From Oikopleura dioica (lineage: Eukaryota > Chordata > Appendicularia > Copelata > Oikopleuridae): a stretch of DNA of 64,000 bases. The stretch is taken from the NCBI GenBank assembly GCA_907165135.1, contig OU015568.1:7076501-7140500 (forward strand). The letters are read 5' to 3'. The notes beneath the pieces were generated by a model. It made no database searches. It worked only from the letters and a program-made list of their open reading frames with translations, and was not told the origin of the DNA. Below are positions 15,958 through 27,632 of the stretch, piece by piece; the first letter of the stretch is position 1, and every line of letters starts with the position of its first letter. Both the position numbers and the translations under genes were made by a program.

Positions 15958-16387
15958 TTGATTCCATCAATTTCGCGAGGCCAAGCTCTGTTCCACACGA
16001 TATTTTCGCCGTGTCATCGCAACCTTGTCCGTTGCTTCAAGTAGTCGCCTTCCATAATGCCCAGCAGCGAGCTCGCTGCAAATGCTGGGCAGCTTGTGTT
16101 ACCCGTGAGCAGCGAGCTCTGAGGAGATCTAAACAAGGCGCAGACGGCTTCGGATACATCACCGCTAAGTCGCCCAAATGCCGTTTTTAGATTTTAATTC
16201 GTCGCTCGACTCTAAAAGCTCAAGACTTTTAGCAGACTTGAAAAATTAATGCCCAAGAAGGCCGGCGTGAGCCCTGCAGACTCACCAGCCTAAAACCGAG
16301 ATCAGCAAACATAATGCTTAAGAATAATGCTCATAAGAAAGGTTCAACCTTCCTACCGTTTTTCTTCCTTCTCTGTTCATTACTGGA

Positions 16388-16612
16388 CTCGGCAACCTGT
16401 GTAGAAAGCCTGAGTCAGGGTCTGAATGAACTGAAATGAAAAGCCGCGCAGCGGCTTATTTTGAAGCGAAGCCGCGGAGCGGCTTCGATAATCTTACCTT
16501 TTCAATCAATCAAAAATTCCGGCTTCGTTTAAAAAAAAGCCGCTGCGCGGCTTTTCACTTCAGTTCTTTCAGACCCTGACTCAGGCTTTCTACACAGGTT
16601 GCCGAGCCCAGG
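16388..16612. mobile_element. MITE copy 4, best-preserved member
   Basis: The terminal inverted repeats of about 38 bp match almost perfectly. The left reads CTCGGCAACCTGTGTAGAAA then GCCTGAGTCAGGGTCTGAA, and the right is its reverse complement. The interior holds three AAGCCGC/GCGGCTT hairpins. It is non-coding and about 225 bp long, as expected for a MITE. Confidence 0.85.
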
Positions 16613-17540
16613 TTCATTAAGATTGAAAGGCTCTTTTATCAAATAACCAGGATTTAATCCGTGTCCTTGGTCTTTTTAAAGGCCTAGTTTTACGAGCAGT
16701 AAAAGATAACTTGTCCGGTTTCCGATTCCTGATTTTTTAATGAGGATGAGCGTTGTTGGTATAAAAGCCAAATATCCTGTTTATATCATTTGAAAATGTG
16801 CTCGATTTGGATTTCCGATGAGTCGGAAGGAAAATGAAGAAACGAGCTATAGAATGCTTTTGAATGTAGAACTCGGCGCTCGCCTGGTCCGCGCCAGGTG
16901 TAGAGGGTCCGCTACGACAACCAGCTGAGCTCTTGGCAACTTGCTGCTTCATGCGAAAACTCGTCTTGCTTAGCGCTGAACATGACGATTTTTGGCAGAT
17001 ATCTGTACACTTTTCTTGAGCCGCTTTGAGCCCCCTACTACTCACTATCTATATTTCTAGGTGAGTTGCTTTCTTTCTCCATTCTTTGGCGATGATCTCA
17101 ACAGAGCCAGTATGAGCTCGAGCCATATCCAGCGGGATCAGGCTAAGCGCACCAGTTGGTAGCTTATATCAGTGGCGCCCGGGTTAGACAAATCCGCAAT
17201 GATTTTTCTAAAGCCAGAGCGAATTTTCGCCCAATCTGGGTGGCTCAAAAAGTGACGGAAAAGTTTTATGTAGGATTTAGATGAGCTTTCTTTAAATACA
17301 CACGCTTCCAGTCTGAGCTTTTTTCATTCCAATTAAAAGCTCAAACGGGCTTCCTTTTATTATGATCGGCAAATTTACCATTCAAGAGGAGGACTGTGCA
17401 GTCTGCAGATAGAGGAGCTGTTTCATTAAGCCTGATTAGCTCGTGCAACGAGGGCGGGATTTAATTATAGATCAGGAGAGTGCAATTTTATTAAATTAAG
17501 TCCCGAGCAAAGAATATTCAATACAGTCTCTTCCAGGATT

Positions 17541-20500
17541 TCAGCCGACATTGCCGCGCTCAAGGTCCAGCATCAGCGCTGCTATCGACGTTATTCCTGC
17601 GTTGTAATCTCAAAAAAGCATTATTGGGCAGTTCAAGGGATGAATGTACCTAATGCAACTTCGTTCCTCACGAAGTCTGTTCGGTTATTGACAAAGATAT
17701 CGTTCTCATCAGGACCTCCGACGAGCGCGCCGAGGAGAACTTGTGGATTAGGTCGATCGTTCTGAAAGAAATGTATTTTGAACTTTGGAAAGAATATTTT
17801 CCTACCCTGTATGCTTCCCAGCTGCATGGTCCTATAAGAGAGCAGCTTGCAGCCCGATGGTGTGGACGGTCAGGAAAGTTTTTTCCATAGCCGACCAAGA
17901 AACTTCTTCCTTGTCCGCCCAATATGTAGTCAAGCTGAATTAGAACATATAGACACTATTTATAGACGCTTTCTTCACAGCTGAGTCTAGGACTCCCCTC
18001 GGCCGCTCGGAATCAGCGGTTATATTGCGGCATTTCCAAGCCTATCGGAGAATGACTCGTCTGCAGATGACCGGCAGACCGACAGACTCAGCTGGCGAGG
18101 ATAGTCTCAGTGATTCCACTTTACCTGCGACATGGCAAATTTTCTATAATTCGACTGACGTATCGAGTCCATTCCCATCAGCGTCCCAGCTCGGAGACAG
18201 ATGTATGCGATGTTCAGCGCATGGCGTAGAACACCCCACTTTTCGATGAACAACAGTCCTCCAGGAGTGTACTTTGCACCTCCAGTTGGCATGTTATAAT
18301 CGCAGAATGTACTGATATCCGCTTTATACTTTGCATTGTCGGGATTCAGCTCTGCCATCAAAAGTTGGACTCCAGCATGTTTTTGGTCCCAGTTAAAGGA
18401 GTCGACTCTTTTATCGAGTTGGAATACAGAGTATGCGGATTTCGCTCTTTCAGGAGATAGAAAGTCAAATATGGAAATAGGGTTCTTTTTTCATTTTCTA
18501 TCCTTTCCTGTTCATGTACTTTATTTTGTCGATTTCAGTCTTGAAATATTTTAGAATCGACCTCGTCAAATGCCTTTATTAGTCAAAATACCTTTGAGGC
18601 CTTGTAAAGCCACAATGCTCCCCAAGCCAGCTCATCAGTGTAATCGTTAGATGGGTAGTAATCTGATGAAGTTTGAAGAAAATGAAATTGTTCAAGAATG
18701 TTATTTTGAAATTTACAAAGAGATTATCAAACTCTAATCTTTGACCTCGCGAACTACATCGGAGTACTTGCCCCTGTGTTTATCGCCATAATCGTAAATT
18801 TCTTTAGCCTTAAACCAACACTTGGAAGCCAGGGTCTCATCCGACACGACCATGGAAGCTGCAGCCAGCGCACCAGCTACTTCAGCAGCAAGGTCCGTTC
18901 CGTGAGTCCACTGCGTCACTTTCAGGCATGGGCGAACACTGTTTTGGTCCTGTCCGGCGGTTTTCTCAGTGCTCTATCTCATGGAAAACTTGCGCTAGTA
19001 TAAAGTAAGAACCTCAGATGACGCAGATGATGATTTTAAGCTCCAGCTTCCGGGATTTGTGTCGTCTTTACTGACAAAAGTAGATCGCGGAAAATTATAT
19101 TCTGAAGAAGCACTGACTGGGAAACCTATCAGATCTGTCATAAATTGAAACGGAAAAGTTATGTCAGGTCAGCACAGAAAAAGAAAGAATCATCATTAGG
19201 CCATGATCATTAGGCAATGGAAATCATAGAAGTTCCTTATAAATGATAGGCGAAGCACTGAGTAGAAAACCTTTCCTGGGGCCGTCCCCAGTATTGATGA
19301 TCAATTTCAGGATCTCCTACGATGGCATAGACCTCTCTAGGGGACGGATTTGTTTTGAGCAAATATTCTGCTCCATGCGTTATGATTTTCGACAGGTCTG
19401 CCCAACGCCCAACACTCTCAAGTGTTGATCTTTGAGAGGCTGTTAGAATTGATATTAATGTCGCTTTCAATCAGTAAGTTGTAGCCTTTCCTATGTTCAA
19501 TTGCGCCCCAGGAGAGCATCGTCATCGTCCACGCCAACGGGAAGGTGTATTTCATAAAGTCGCCAGCTTAAGAAATTGTTATTGAAAGGCTATTGATAAT
19601 GGTTTTACAGTCGTAAAAGCCTCCACTAAGATCCACCCCACATGGTCGACCATCGTTTTCGTGTGCGCTCAGCCGCCAACGGACAGGATGATCGATAGGC
19701 AACTTGACGGCGGCTTCAGATTAGTGTTTTGTTTTTAATATTAATCAAACTCTTTTAAAACATTTGCTTTTACAGCCGATTCCCTTTCCAGACATTTGAG
19801 AAAAGTAAAAGAGTGAAGAAAGTTTGATAATGGACGTCCAATCATGACAAGAGTACCGTTCAAACTTGACAGTAGGACGAGGCGTAGGAGCTTCAGTTAC
19901 TCTTTTTGGATAGAAATTATGTTTGATCAGCAAAATGTAGGTTCTGCTATGTAACTACCTTTCCTTGAACTTGGGTGTCAGATGATGTCTCCGAGACGAC
20001 ATGAGAAGGAGTGGGATGTTCTGGAGAGCCATGCGCATCATAACTCTTGTAATAGCCTTCTGAAGAAAGCACTGACTGCGCCCTGGAACTGCCAATTCCA
20101 GTGGGGTCATACGTCAATTGACAACTAGACGAGTCGAATTTGAACATCCTTCTGATAGTCGTCGATAACTTCAGCCCGTCTATTGTCACACACCAACATA
20201 GGTTCATCTTTGGCCAGCACTGACTCGGGCTGAAATCCCCATTTTCAAGGCACGCGTGTCGAAAACAGCTTGGCTTGAATCATTCTTAGTTACGGAGATG
20301 AATCAAGTTACTGAATACCGTTTTGCATCGCATTTTCTCCGCAATGCTGCGTTTTTCGCACTTTGTAAAGGTCCTCTTTGTTGTTGGCACGGTAGTCGTT
20401 GTTGTTGTCGGTCGCGTTGTTCTTTTACGGGGCCATATCTTTTTCATTCTCTCCATGAATTGAGAAAAAAAATCAATAAAATTTTGCTGTTGAGACTAAG

Positions 20501-22760
20501 CTGAAATATTCAGATTCTCCATTGGCCCCTTTCCTTACTTCACCAAAGGAATTCATGATAATTTCTGTCTGGGTGCTTTCTTCGAGTAGCTTCAGTCGCT
20601 GATTGATTTCATTTAGCGTTTGTTGCGCTCGTGAATTGAAAACTCCAGATACACCGGCAAGATTTCCACTGAAGTTGATGTTGTTGCCTCCTTCAGACAT
20701 TCCCTTGATCAGGTTTGAGCTCAAGTTTGCGTACGGATCAGCAGTTGTTTTCGGCTGTGGAGCCTCTGTCGGGTCACGCCCAAATAAAGATGAGTCGAGC
20801 CAGGATAATTGGGATCTGTAATTATCTTTAAACATAGCTGCATTGTTCCATTTGATACTTTCGGCTTGAGAATCAGCTTGTTGCTTTCTGTCATTGACTG
20901 GATCTGTATACGACTTTACAGATGAGGCCCCTTCTGGCTTGGGCAAATTTGAGAAGCCCTCGTTGTAACTGACTATATTTCGGGAAATGCCCTCGTCGTA
21001 GTTAGCGTTTGATCCGTCGGGATACCAAATTGTCCCCAAAAGAGCTACGGCCGGTTGAGGAATCATTCCAGGAGGCATCCCAGGAGTTCGATCGAACTCG
21101 ACCATGATTCGCATTCGCATCATTGTTCCCTGAAGTCGCACGCCGTTCCAGTGGTTGTTGTGCAGCATGGCTGTTACTCCATCGGACGGGCTTTGGACTG
21201 TCGGCTCGTATTCCCAATTTTCTAGTTTCGAGATCGGCATTGAAAACTTCAGCGTCATTGACCAGCCATCAACATCTCGAGTGACAGGGACGTAAAGAAT
21301 GCCAATGTATCCGCCGTCTGTATCTGACTCCCATCTCGTCTCTGTAAAAAATTTGTAGTTGGGATAGTCTGGCATGTCAGGGTCAAATTCAAGCACGCCG
21401 TCGCCGTCCAAGTCTACGTATTTGTCAGGATTTTTATTTTTGAACTCCTGTCTGTCTTTTTCTCCCATGGCATGGAATAGTGCTCCTTCTGTCTCTCCTT
21501 CCCACTGGTCGGAAACTTCAGCGTTGAACGGATTTCCTGTCGTTCGAACTTCTGGCGGCTTTTCGATTCGGACCTCTCCTCGTGACTGTGAGACCATTCC
21601 ACTTCGAACATCATCCGAACGGTAGGAATTCTTAATCATGGTTTCCTAAATAAATAACGTCAAAATCATTTCTTCTGAAGGTAACTCTGCTGATTATTAC
21701 GCTTTTTTTATAGGAAACCACGATCCTGATAGTTTAGCAAGCTGCGTTCTCCGTTTCCATTCGAAGAAAAGCCAGCGGTTTGCTGCGGGCCAGAAGAATA
21801 TCGCTCAAGGAATGTATCGGAGTTTCGCGCCTCTGCCATTCGTTCGTTTTGCTGACTTTGCTGGAGCAATTGTCTTCTAGCACTTTCCAAGCGCGACGAA
21901 GAATCGAATTGAAACTTCTGCGTTTGAAAAAAGATAGGAGCTCTAGTTGTTGGTGCGTAAATCTTCGTACTTTGAGTTGTCGGCGGGATGGTGGGCCGAG
22001 TCGTCCTCCAAGATGGTCCTGTGGGCGCTGGTGTTCCTCCTTGATCCCAGAGATTGGCTCCGTTCCATTCTGGAAGACCCTGCGGTTCACGAGCTGAGGG
22101 AGCATTGACCGTATTCGAGCTTCGAATATTCTCTTGCGGAATGAATCTATCTAGTCGGTCGAATGATGATGCAGTTGGTTGAGTTTGAGATACCCCTTTC
22201 CATCCGTTTGCTTCTGATACAGAGGAAGTGTAGCTGAAAGAACTTGATTCTTGGCTGGAAAAACTGGAAGTTTGTCTAGAAGCTGATGATCTGGCTGGAT
22301 CGATTCCTCCTCCAAGTTTTCCAAGCTCTTTGAAAGACGGTCCATGATGAGGACTCGACGGTTTTCTTGCAGAAGACCAACTTGAAGGCTGCCAACCACC
22401 ACCTGATGATGGCTTCGATACTTTTGAAACGAGAGAACTTGATGAGGGCCCTGAAGATCGTTGAAAACTCGGTCCGCTGCTTGAAGGGGCCTGATTCTGC
22501 GAATTAAAACTTCGTGAAGGGAACGACCTAGAGCTCTGAGCTGGAGGCGGAGCAGCAGCGTTCGGTGCTTTTGTTGGAGGCCTTTCGATAATGAGTGGTT
22601 TCTTGATTCCGAATTCCCTCTTTACATCCGCTCTCACAGGCTTAAATGGCCGCGTTTCGACTTCTCTGGAATTCGAGCGTCCTCCTGCTCCATAAATTGT
22701 AAAACCGCCATGAGTTGGATGTATAAAAATGAAGATTAAAAGGTTTAATAAACACTTCAT
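17541..22760 (-). CDS. secreted GH9 endoglucanase (cellulase) with CBM-like and thyroglobulin type-1 domains
   Basis: Hydrolyses beta-1,4-glucan; GH9 cellulases occur in tunicates. The protein starts at 22760 with a signal peptide (MKCLLNLLIFIFIHPTHG) and a Ser/Gln/Pro-rich region of about 320 residues (exon 21726-22760). Exon 20497-21645 holds a beta-rich, Trp-containing domain resembling a carbohydrate-binding module. Exons 20319-20450 and 19959-20273 encode a Thr-rich linker and a thyroglobulin type-1 domain (hallmark CWCV). The GH9 domain follows on small exons: FYDSGDFMKYTFPLAW (the usual DAGD region), GDPEIDHQYWGRPQ, YTDELAWGALWLYKA, YTPGGLLFIEKWG, PHHRAASC and, in the last exons 17650-17761 and 17541-17608, RNEVALDYNAG. 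The catalytic Asp and Glu positions are all present, so it should be active. At least two introns (21646-21725 and 18663-18738) have no frame-keeping GT-AG solution. Exon borders between 18.8 and 19.9 kb are unresolved. Two adjacent genes split at about 21.7 kb is an alternative. Confidence 0.88.
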
Positions 22761-22851
22761 GTAACGGAAAAAGGAATGGGCCAATTGTAAATATATTGTG
22801 TCATAAAAAAAGGGATTATTTACTCGGAAGGAGCATTGGCCTTCCCCCAAG

Positions 22852-25110
22852 GCGGTAGCTGAATCAGTAAATGGTCATTTCGAGAGCATTCTAAGCTATT
22901 TCGTTTTATGAAATTTATGTGGGCACATTTTCATTATTTGGCTTTTTCCTATCTCAGGGTAAGGACCTTTTAGGGGCTTCAGGGAGCGCTTTGTGATTCA
23001 CCAGATTCATCAATTGGTATGCTAATGGCGCGGTGAGAATATGGCCGTGCTCATTTGACAAACTTGAGTAATTTTGAATAAATTTACATTGTAGTACGGC
23101 CCAGCGCTTTAGTCATTTGATGGGCTCTTGTGATGCTCTAATCAGAATCTTTTTATTTGTCGATTTATGATTTTCAAACAGCCATTCGTAAATTTATTAC
23201 TCAAGAAATTCCTACTACTCTTTTGCACATCATTTTCCATGATTAACTTTCTGGTTGAGTTTGAAAAAGATTGTTTTTGAGGATGATTTATTTCCGGTTG
23301 CTGTGTTTTCAAATGAAAGAAATGGGGCTTGGCTTGGCCCATTTTTTATGACATAAATTGATCAAAATCTGGATAACGATGAACAGATTTTCTATCATAA
23401 GACTTCCTAGAAAAGAAGCTTTCTAAGAATTTCCCCGGGCAAAATACCGAACCGTCTCGAGTTTTGTCTGCCTTTTTTTCGGGACATTTACTAATCACCA
23501 ATTTTACGTAGCTTTCTTCCTTATTTTCCCTTGTGATGTCTGAATTAGTTTTTAATTTGTGATCCTTGATGTCTTTTTCTTTTTCAATAAGGTAGCGTCA
23601 TTGTTTATCCAATAGCTTGTTGAACTTGAAAGAAAAGAAAGAAAGTCTGACAAGTTCACATCAGCAACAAGGAAAATAATAAAGAGAAGGCTAAAAACGA
23701 CAATCAGGAATAACACTTCCGCGTGGCCTAATCATAAACCAAATAGGTGCACCACGAGCAGCGTCCTCCATAAAGCAAGGAAACATGCTTTTTGCGCCCT
23801 CCCGCCAGCGCCGTTAAAAAGACTCAAAGGCGCACAATCAAGATCAGAGATTTTTTGAGGCAGCTTAAAAAAACGACAAAACCCAAGTCCAAAAAGCGAG
23901 AGAACCGCTGAATAAATAAATTTTCAAAACAAAGCAAAAAATATGAAATTGAAAATAACAGAAAACGACAACGAGACGCAGTCCTTTACAAACGCAGACA
24001 TAGAGGTTGGGAATAAATACGACTTCATCATGAAAAACGTAAGTAACAATACTACTGTAGCTTCTAAGTAAGGTTCCTTCCTCTCCTTGACCTTTTAATT
24101 CAACACAGGCTGATCTACAGTGACCTGCTGGCAAAATTGAAGGTGATACTGGGGGCTATTTTTATTTGTAAAATCAAAAACAATAACATTACTAATTTGC
24201 ATTTAATTAAGCCTCCCCTAAATTACCTACGCTTGGGAGCGCGCGTTTATTAAAAATGCGTCAACTTTGAGTCTACGCTCCCTTTGAAAATCCTTCATCA
24301 GTAGAGTTCGTTTTTGTAGACTCAATCGAGTCTAATCCCTCGTGCTAATTAGCCTATTTACTGACTGAATTTACTTGAGTAGGCTTCACTTGGACAAGAG
24401 CTTCATTTCGACAGAGCTTCACTTTGACAAAAGCTTCACTTGGACAACCTTTAGGCGAATATGAAAAACGATTATTTATAAATAACGTAATAAATAATAA
24501 CTAATTATTGCGAAATTTTAAGGATAATAGACACTATCAGATGTTTTTCTTGATTTAAAAATAAACAAATACAGTTTTTTCACCGATAAATTTATTTTAT
24601 CGGATATTAATGTAAGTTACTTGCCAATTTTATGAAAACTGTTACTTTCGCTTTGGGTATCGTTTATCAAATTCATAAAAAGGACCTTCTTAAAATGTTG
24701 TCAAAGTGAAGCTTTTGTCCAAGTGAAGCTCTGTCGAAACGAAGCTCTTGTCGAAGTGAAGCCTACTCAATTTACTCGACTCGCCAGATCTCAAGAGAAG
24801 CTTCAACTTGCCTTCAATTGAATGGCTTTCATTTTCTAGAAAGTTTTTTCAAGAACAACTGAATGGGGTCAGCTCAGAATCCATAGCAGGGTTTCTAAGA
24901 AAGAGAAAACAAAAAATGAAGGAGGACAATTTTGAATCCATCAAGGTCAATGACTTTGAGTTGAGTTTTACGACGTCTCGTAAGGTAAATTACTGATTGT
25001 AATGACAATTAAGACTCATTGAAGTCTAAATTGCCCAAGTCTGGCCGTCTTTTTTCGGGTTTTTTTTCCTGGGAATGTTTTTCCGAAGGAAAATTAGCAG
25101 GTCTACTCTT
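22852..25110. other. intergenic region between cellulase and FABP-like genes
   Basis: Apart from the MITE at 24375-24770 this stretch holds no gene I can support. A possible short exon at 23943-24038 and another open stretch at 24840-24978 end in GTAAG/GTAAA but do not connect into a convincing model. Confidence 0.4.
24375..24770. mobile_element. 396-bp MITE with target-site duplication
   Basis: Terminal inverted repeats of about 72 bp begin TTGAGTAGGCTTCACTTGGA and are themselves built of repeated AGCTTCACTTNGACAA units. The interior is A/T-rich and non-coding. A 5-bp direct repeat TTTAC flanks both ends (24370-24374 and 24771-24775), which is the expected target-site duplication. Confidence 0.85.
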
Positions 25111-25121
25111 GTAGATCCGGT

Positions 25122-25129
25122 CTATAAAA
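25122..25129 (+). promoter_or_regulatory. TATA box candidate for the FABP-like gene
   Basis: TATAAAAG lies in a CGGTCTATAAAAGGTAGC context about 440 bp upstream of the ATG at 25561. A start site near 25152 would leave room for a long leader or a leader intron. Confidence 0.35.
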
Positions 25130-25560
25130 GGTAGCTTTGCGATTCCGTGGCCATAACTACTGCCCTTCAAAATCTGCAAATTACTTCTTTTATAGTTTGA
25201 GTTTAATTAGTATGAGTTCGTCACACGAACCCACTCTTTCTTCTGACCAGGACCACTCCCACCGGGGCCCGGTCACGTGCCGGTTCACTTCTGAACAGAT
25301 AAGAGTTTACGTCAGAAATAAACCCAACTCAGCAGTTTTGCTTTTATCAAGCTCGTCGAGCATTTTATCAATTAGCAGAGCTGTGAGAGGCACAACAAAG
25401 GCGTTGACCGTGATGAGAGTGCGAGATGCTCAGAAGGAGGTCCCCTTTGTGTGGCTCTCTTTCCAGAGATCACAGTGCTTTTCAAATTTGAAACCTCCCC
25501 TGATCAAAACTCGTGACAGCAAAAAGCTTCAATAGCTTCAAAATTTTTCTGAACCAAAAA

Positions 25561-26564
25561 ATGGCAGGAGAGGAAAATGAGGAGAACTCCAGTCTTCTCG
25601 AAAATGAGAGGGTTGGGAAGAAAGAGGGTTGAAAAACGTCTAACTCTGTTCTTTCAGAAAATGGCCTCCTCTTCGCTCAAGAAGAAGTTCAAATTCTGCA
25701 CGAGTTCATTCTGCGCCGCTGGACTTGCAGTCACGTGTACCATCGTCATTACGATTTTGATACTCATGACTAAAATGAATGGTATGTATTGGTTGAGTCG
25801 GCCTATTCTGAGAATCATGAGATAGTCTTTTCAAAATCGTCTATTTTACGATTTGTCAGACGACTATTAAATCGCGCTCTTTTTCTTAATTATAGGATCC
25901 CAATTAACACATCTTTCAGGACCACCGGCGTTGGAACTCGCGGAGGCTAAAATTTCGCAACTGGAAAACGAACTGTACCACTGTCAAAACGTCGCGGAAG
26001 GATCTGGCGAAGAATCGTATCTTCTCAGCGATGATGAGGACGTGAATCTCCGAGCTCCTGCTCTGGCGAAGAATGAACGATTGATGGACTCCCTCGTCGG
26101 AAAATGGAAACAAGTTCGGACTGAAAACATGGAAGAGTACATGACGCTCGAAGGAAACACGCAAATGCATATCAACATGGCGCACAAGTTCAATCCCAAC
26201 ATGGAAATTACCAAAACGAGCGAAGGGTAAGTTTAAACTCATCCTTTCTGCCGATTAACTCTTTGTTTCTAGGGAGTATTCTCAACGGATTTATGTCACC
26301 TCTTTCGGCTTTCAAGTTTACAACGAACAGTGGCCGTGGAACTTGAACGGCAAAATGATGCAGTACAAGAACTTCTTCGAAGACACAGTCAACGCCGTCG
26401 CCTACGATGACGGGAAGAAAGTTACGTCTACCAACATGGGTAGCACAAAAGGACCGCAAATCACGACGATGGAGCTGATCAACGGCGAGCTCCATTTGAC
26501 TTTAATTCTGACCGAGCAGAACTACGTCCGCACTGTTAAAATCTTCCAGCGCGTAGACTACTAG
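25561..26564 (+). CDS. membrane-anchored FABP-like (calycin) protein
   Basis: The C-terminal part is a fatty-acid-binding-protein-like beta-barrel: LVGKWKQVRTENMEEYM matches the FABP N-terminal signature, and the strands KVTSTNMGS, PQITTMELINGELHLTL and YVRTVKIFQRVDY match its last strands. It should bind a hydrophobic ligand. Unlike cytosolic FABPs (about 130 residues) it has an extra N-terminal half: an acidic start, a basic LKKKFKF, one transmembrane segment (about 25710-25780, LAVTCTIVITILILM) and a short coiled-coil/acidic stalk (LELAEAKISQLENELYHCQ). Basic residues before the membrane segment predict N-inside, so the barrel would face the lumen or outside. Exons are 25561-25611, 25658-25781, 25920-26228 and 26273-26564. 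The first donor (AGG then GTTGGG) is poor, so translation might instead start at 25661. Confidence 0.78.
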
Positions 26565-26938
26565 ACTTTTTTCATTCAACACTTCACTCGTTTAATTTAT
26601 TCTTATTTCTACTTTTTCCTCACACAATGACGGTTAACCGAGTAAAGCTCGACTCACTCTTTTAAAACCTGAAAAACTGAAGCCAAAGAATTATCACTTT
26701 TTTCTGAAGAAACCCTGCTGTACATATTATTTTATAAATAATGTATTTTTTCTTTCGCTCAAAGCTAAATATATTATCCGCACATTTTAATAATTTCTTA
26801 TTCGTTTGCTCAAGATCGGGAAATATTCTGTTTCCAGTCCTCGTGACTGATCCTCGTGATCAGTCGTTTAAAAAACTAGCAGTGCCTTAATTTGGAATTG
26901 GCGGCTAATCTTCAAGTATTAAAATTTGTCTGGGACTT
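26565..26938. other. 3' flank of the FABP-like gene
   Basis: A/T-rich 3' untranslated and intergenic DNA. I see no gene here. Confidence 0.5.
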
Positions 26939-27383
26939 GGATGCAGGGGTGGATATTTTGATTTCAAAAAGTTTTTCCATTTTTCTAAAAGGCGGGATTC
27001 CAGTTTTTCCATTTTTCCGAAATCGGAATGAAGACGAATCCCATTTTGGAATCCAATTTTTTCAAATGGAAAAAAGAAATAATTTTTCATTCCGAATTCC
27101 GAATTTGATAGGGCAACGAAAAAATCAAGATTTGAAAAATGGAATAAGGAATGATTCCATTTTCCGTTTTTCATTTGAAACTTATTCATTGCGAATACTT
27201 AGCGCTCGAGGACCCCTTACCTCGGCAGAACTCAAATAAATAAAAATAAGAAGGATCTAAAAAAATAAACCATAAGAATTGTTCAACAAGAACTAATTTC
27301 ATTTTTATAAAGAAGAGGTGAGGGCGGGGTTGGGGAAAGAACCCATTTTTCCGAACATATAAGGTGAACGTTCGCTACCTTTA

Positions 27384-27600
27384 TCAAGCCCATTTAAAAT
27401 TTAAAGCCAGGGAAGGGGGGAAACGGCCCTTCGGGCCGTCAAGCCCATTTAAAATTTAAAGCCAGGGAAGGGGGGAAACGGCCCTTCGGGCCGTCAAGCC
27501 AATTTAAAATTTAAAGCCAGGGAAGGGGGGAAACGGCCCTTCGGGCCGTCAAGCTCATTTAAAATTTAAAGACGGAGAAGGGGGAGGAACGGCCCTTCAG
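27384..27600. repeat. four 55-bp tandem repeats
   Basis: Four copies start at 27384, 27439, 27494 and 27549. Each contains CATTTAAAATTTAAAGCCAG, a G-run and the palindrome CGGCCCTTCGGGCCG. The last copy is diverged. The array lies inside the composite element. Confidence 0.9.
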
Positions 27601-27632
27601 TACTTGAAAATCCCATGTTTCGCCAATTTTGC

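Larger units (their letters stand above)
8536..17540. other. 9-kb gene-poor region
   Basis: Between Pitx and the cellulase I find no convincing exon chain. The region holds four copies of one inverted-repeat MITE family (listed separately), two CT microsatellites, an almost pure A/T block at 15.7-16.0 kb and scattered short reading frames that look like shadows. Regulatory DNA of Pitx could extend into it. Confidence 0.5.

Noticed and set aside
20603-22097. Plus-strand open frames across the cellulase N-terminal exons
   Set aside because: They mirror the Ser-rich minus-strand coding sequence and carry no splice or start logic of their own.
23943-24038. Possible first exon MKLKITENDNETQSF ending in a GTAAGT donor
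   Set aside because: No downstream exon in the right phase gives more than a short tail before a stop; the MITE at 24375 lies between. Too weak to call.
24840-24978. Open stretch KFFQEQLNGVSSESIAGFLR bounded by TTTCTAG and GTAAAT
   Set aside because: Its phase does not match the upstream candidate and no other partner was found.
25212-25535. 107-codon ORF between the TATA box and the FABP-like start
   Set aside because: Ser-rich without a motif; more likely leader or promoter DNA of the FABP-like gene, though not excluded.
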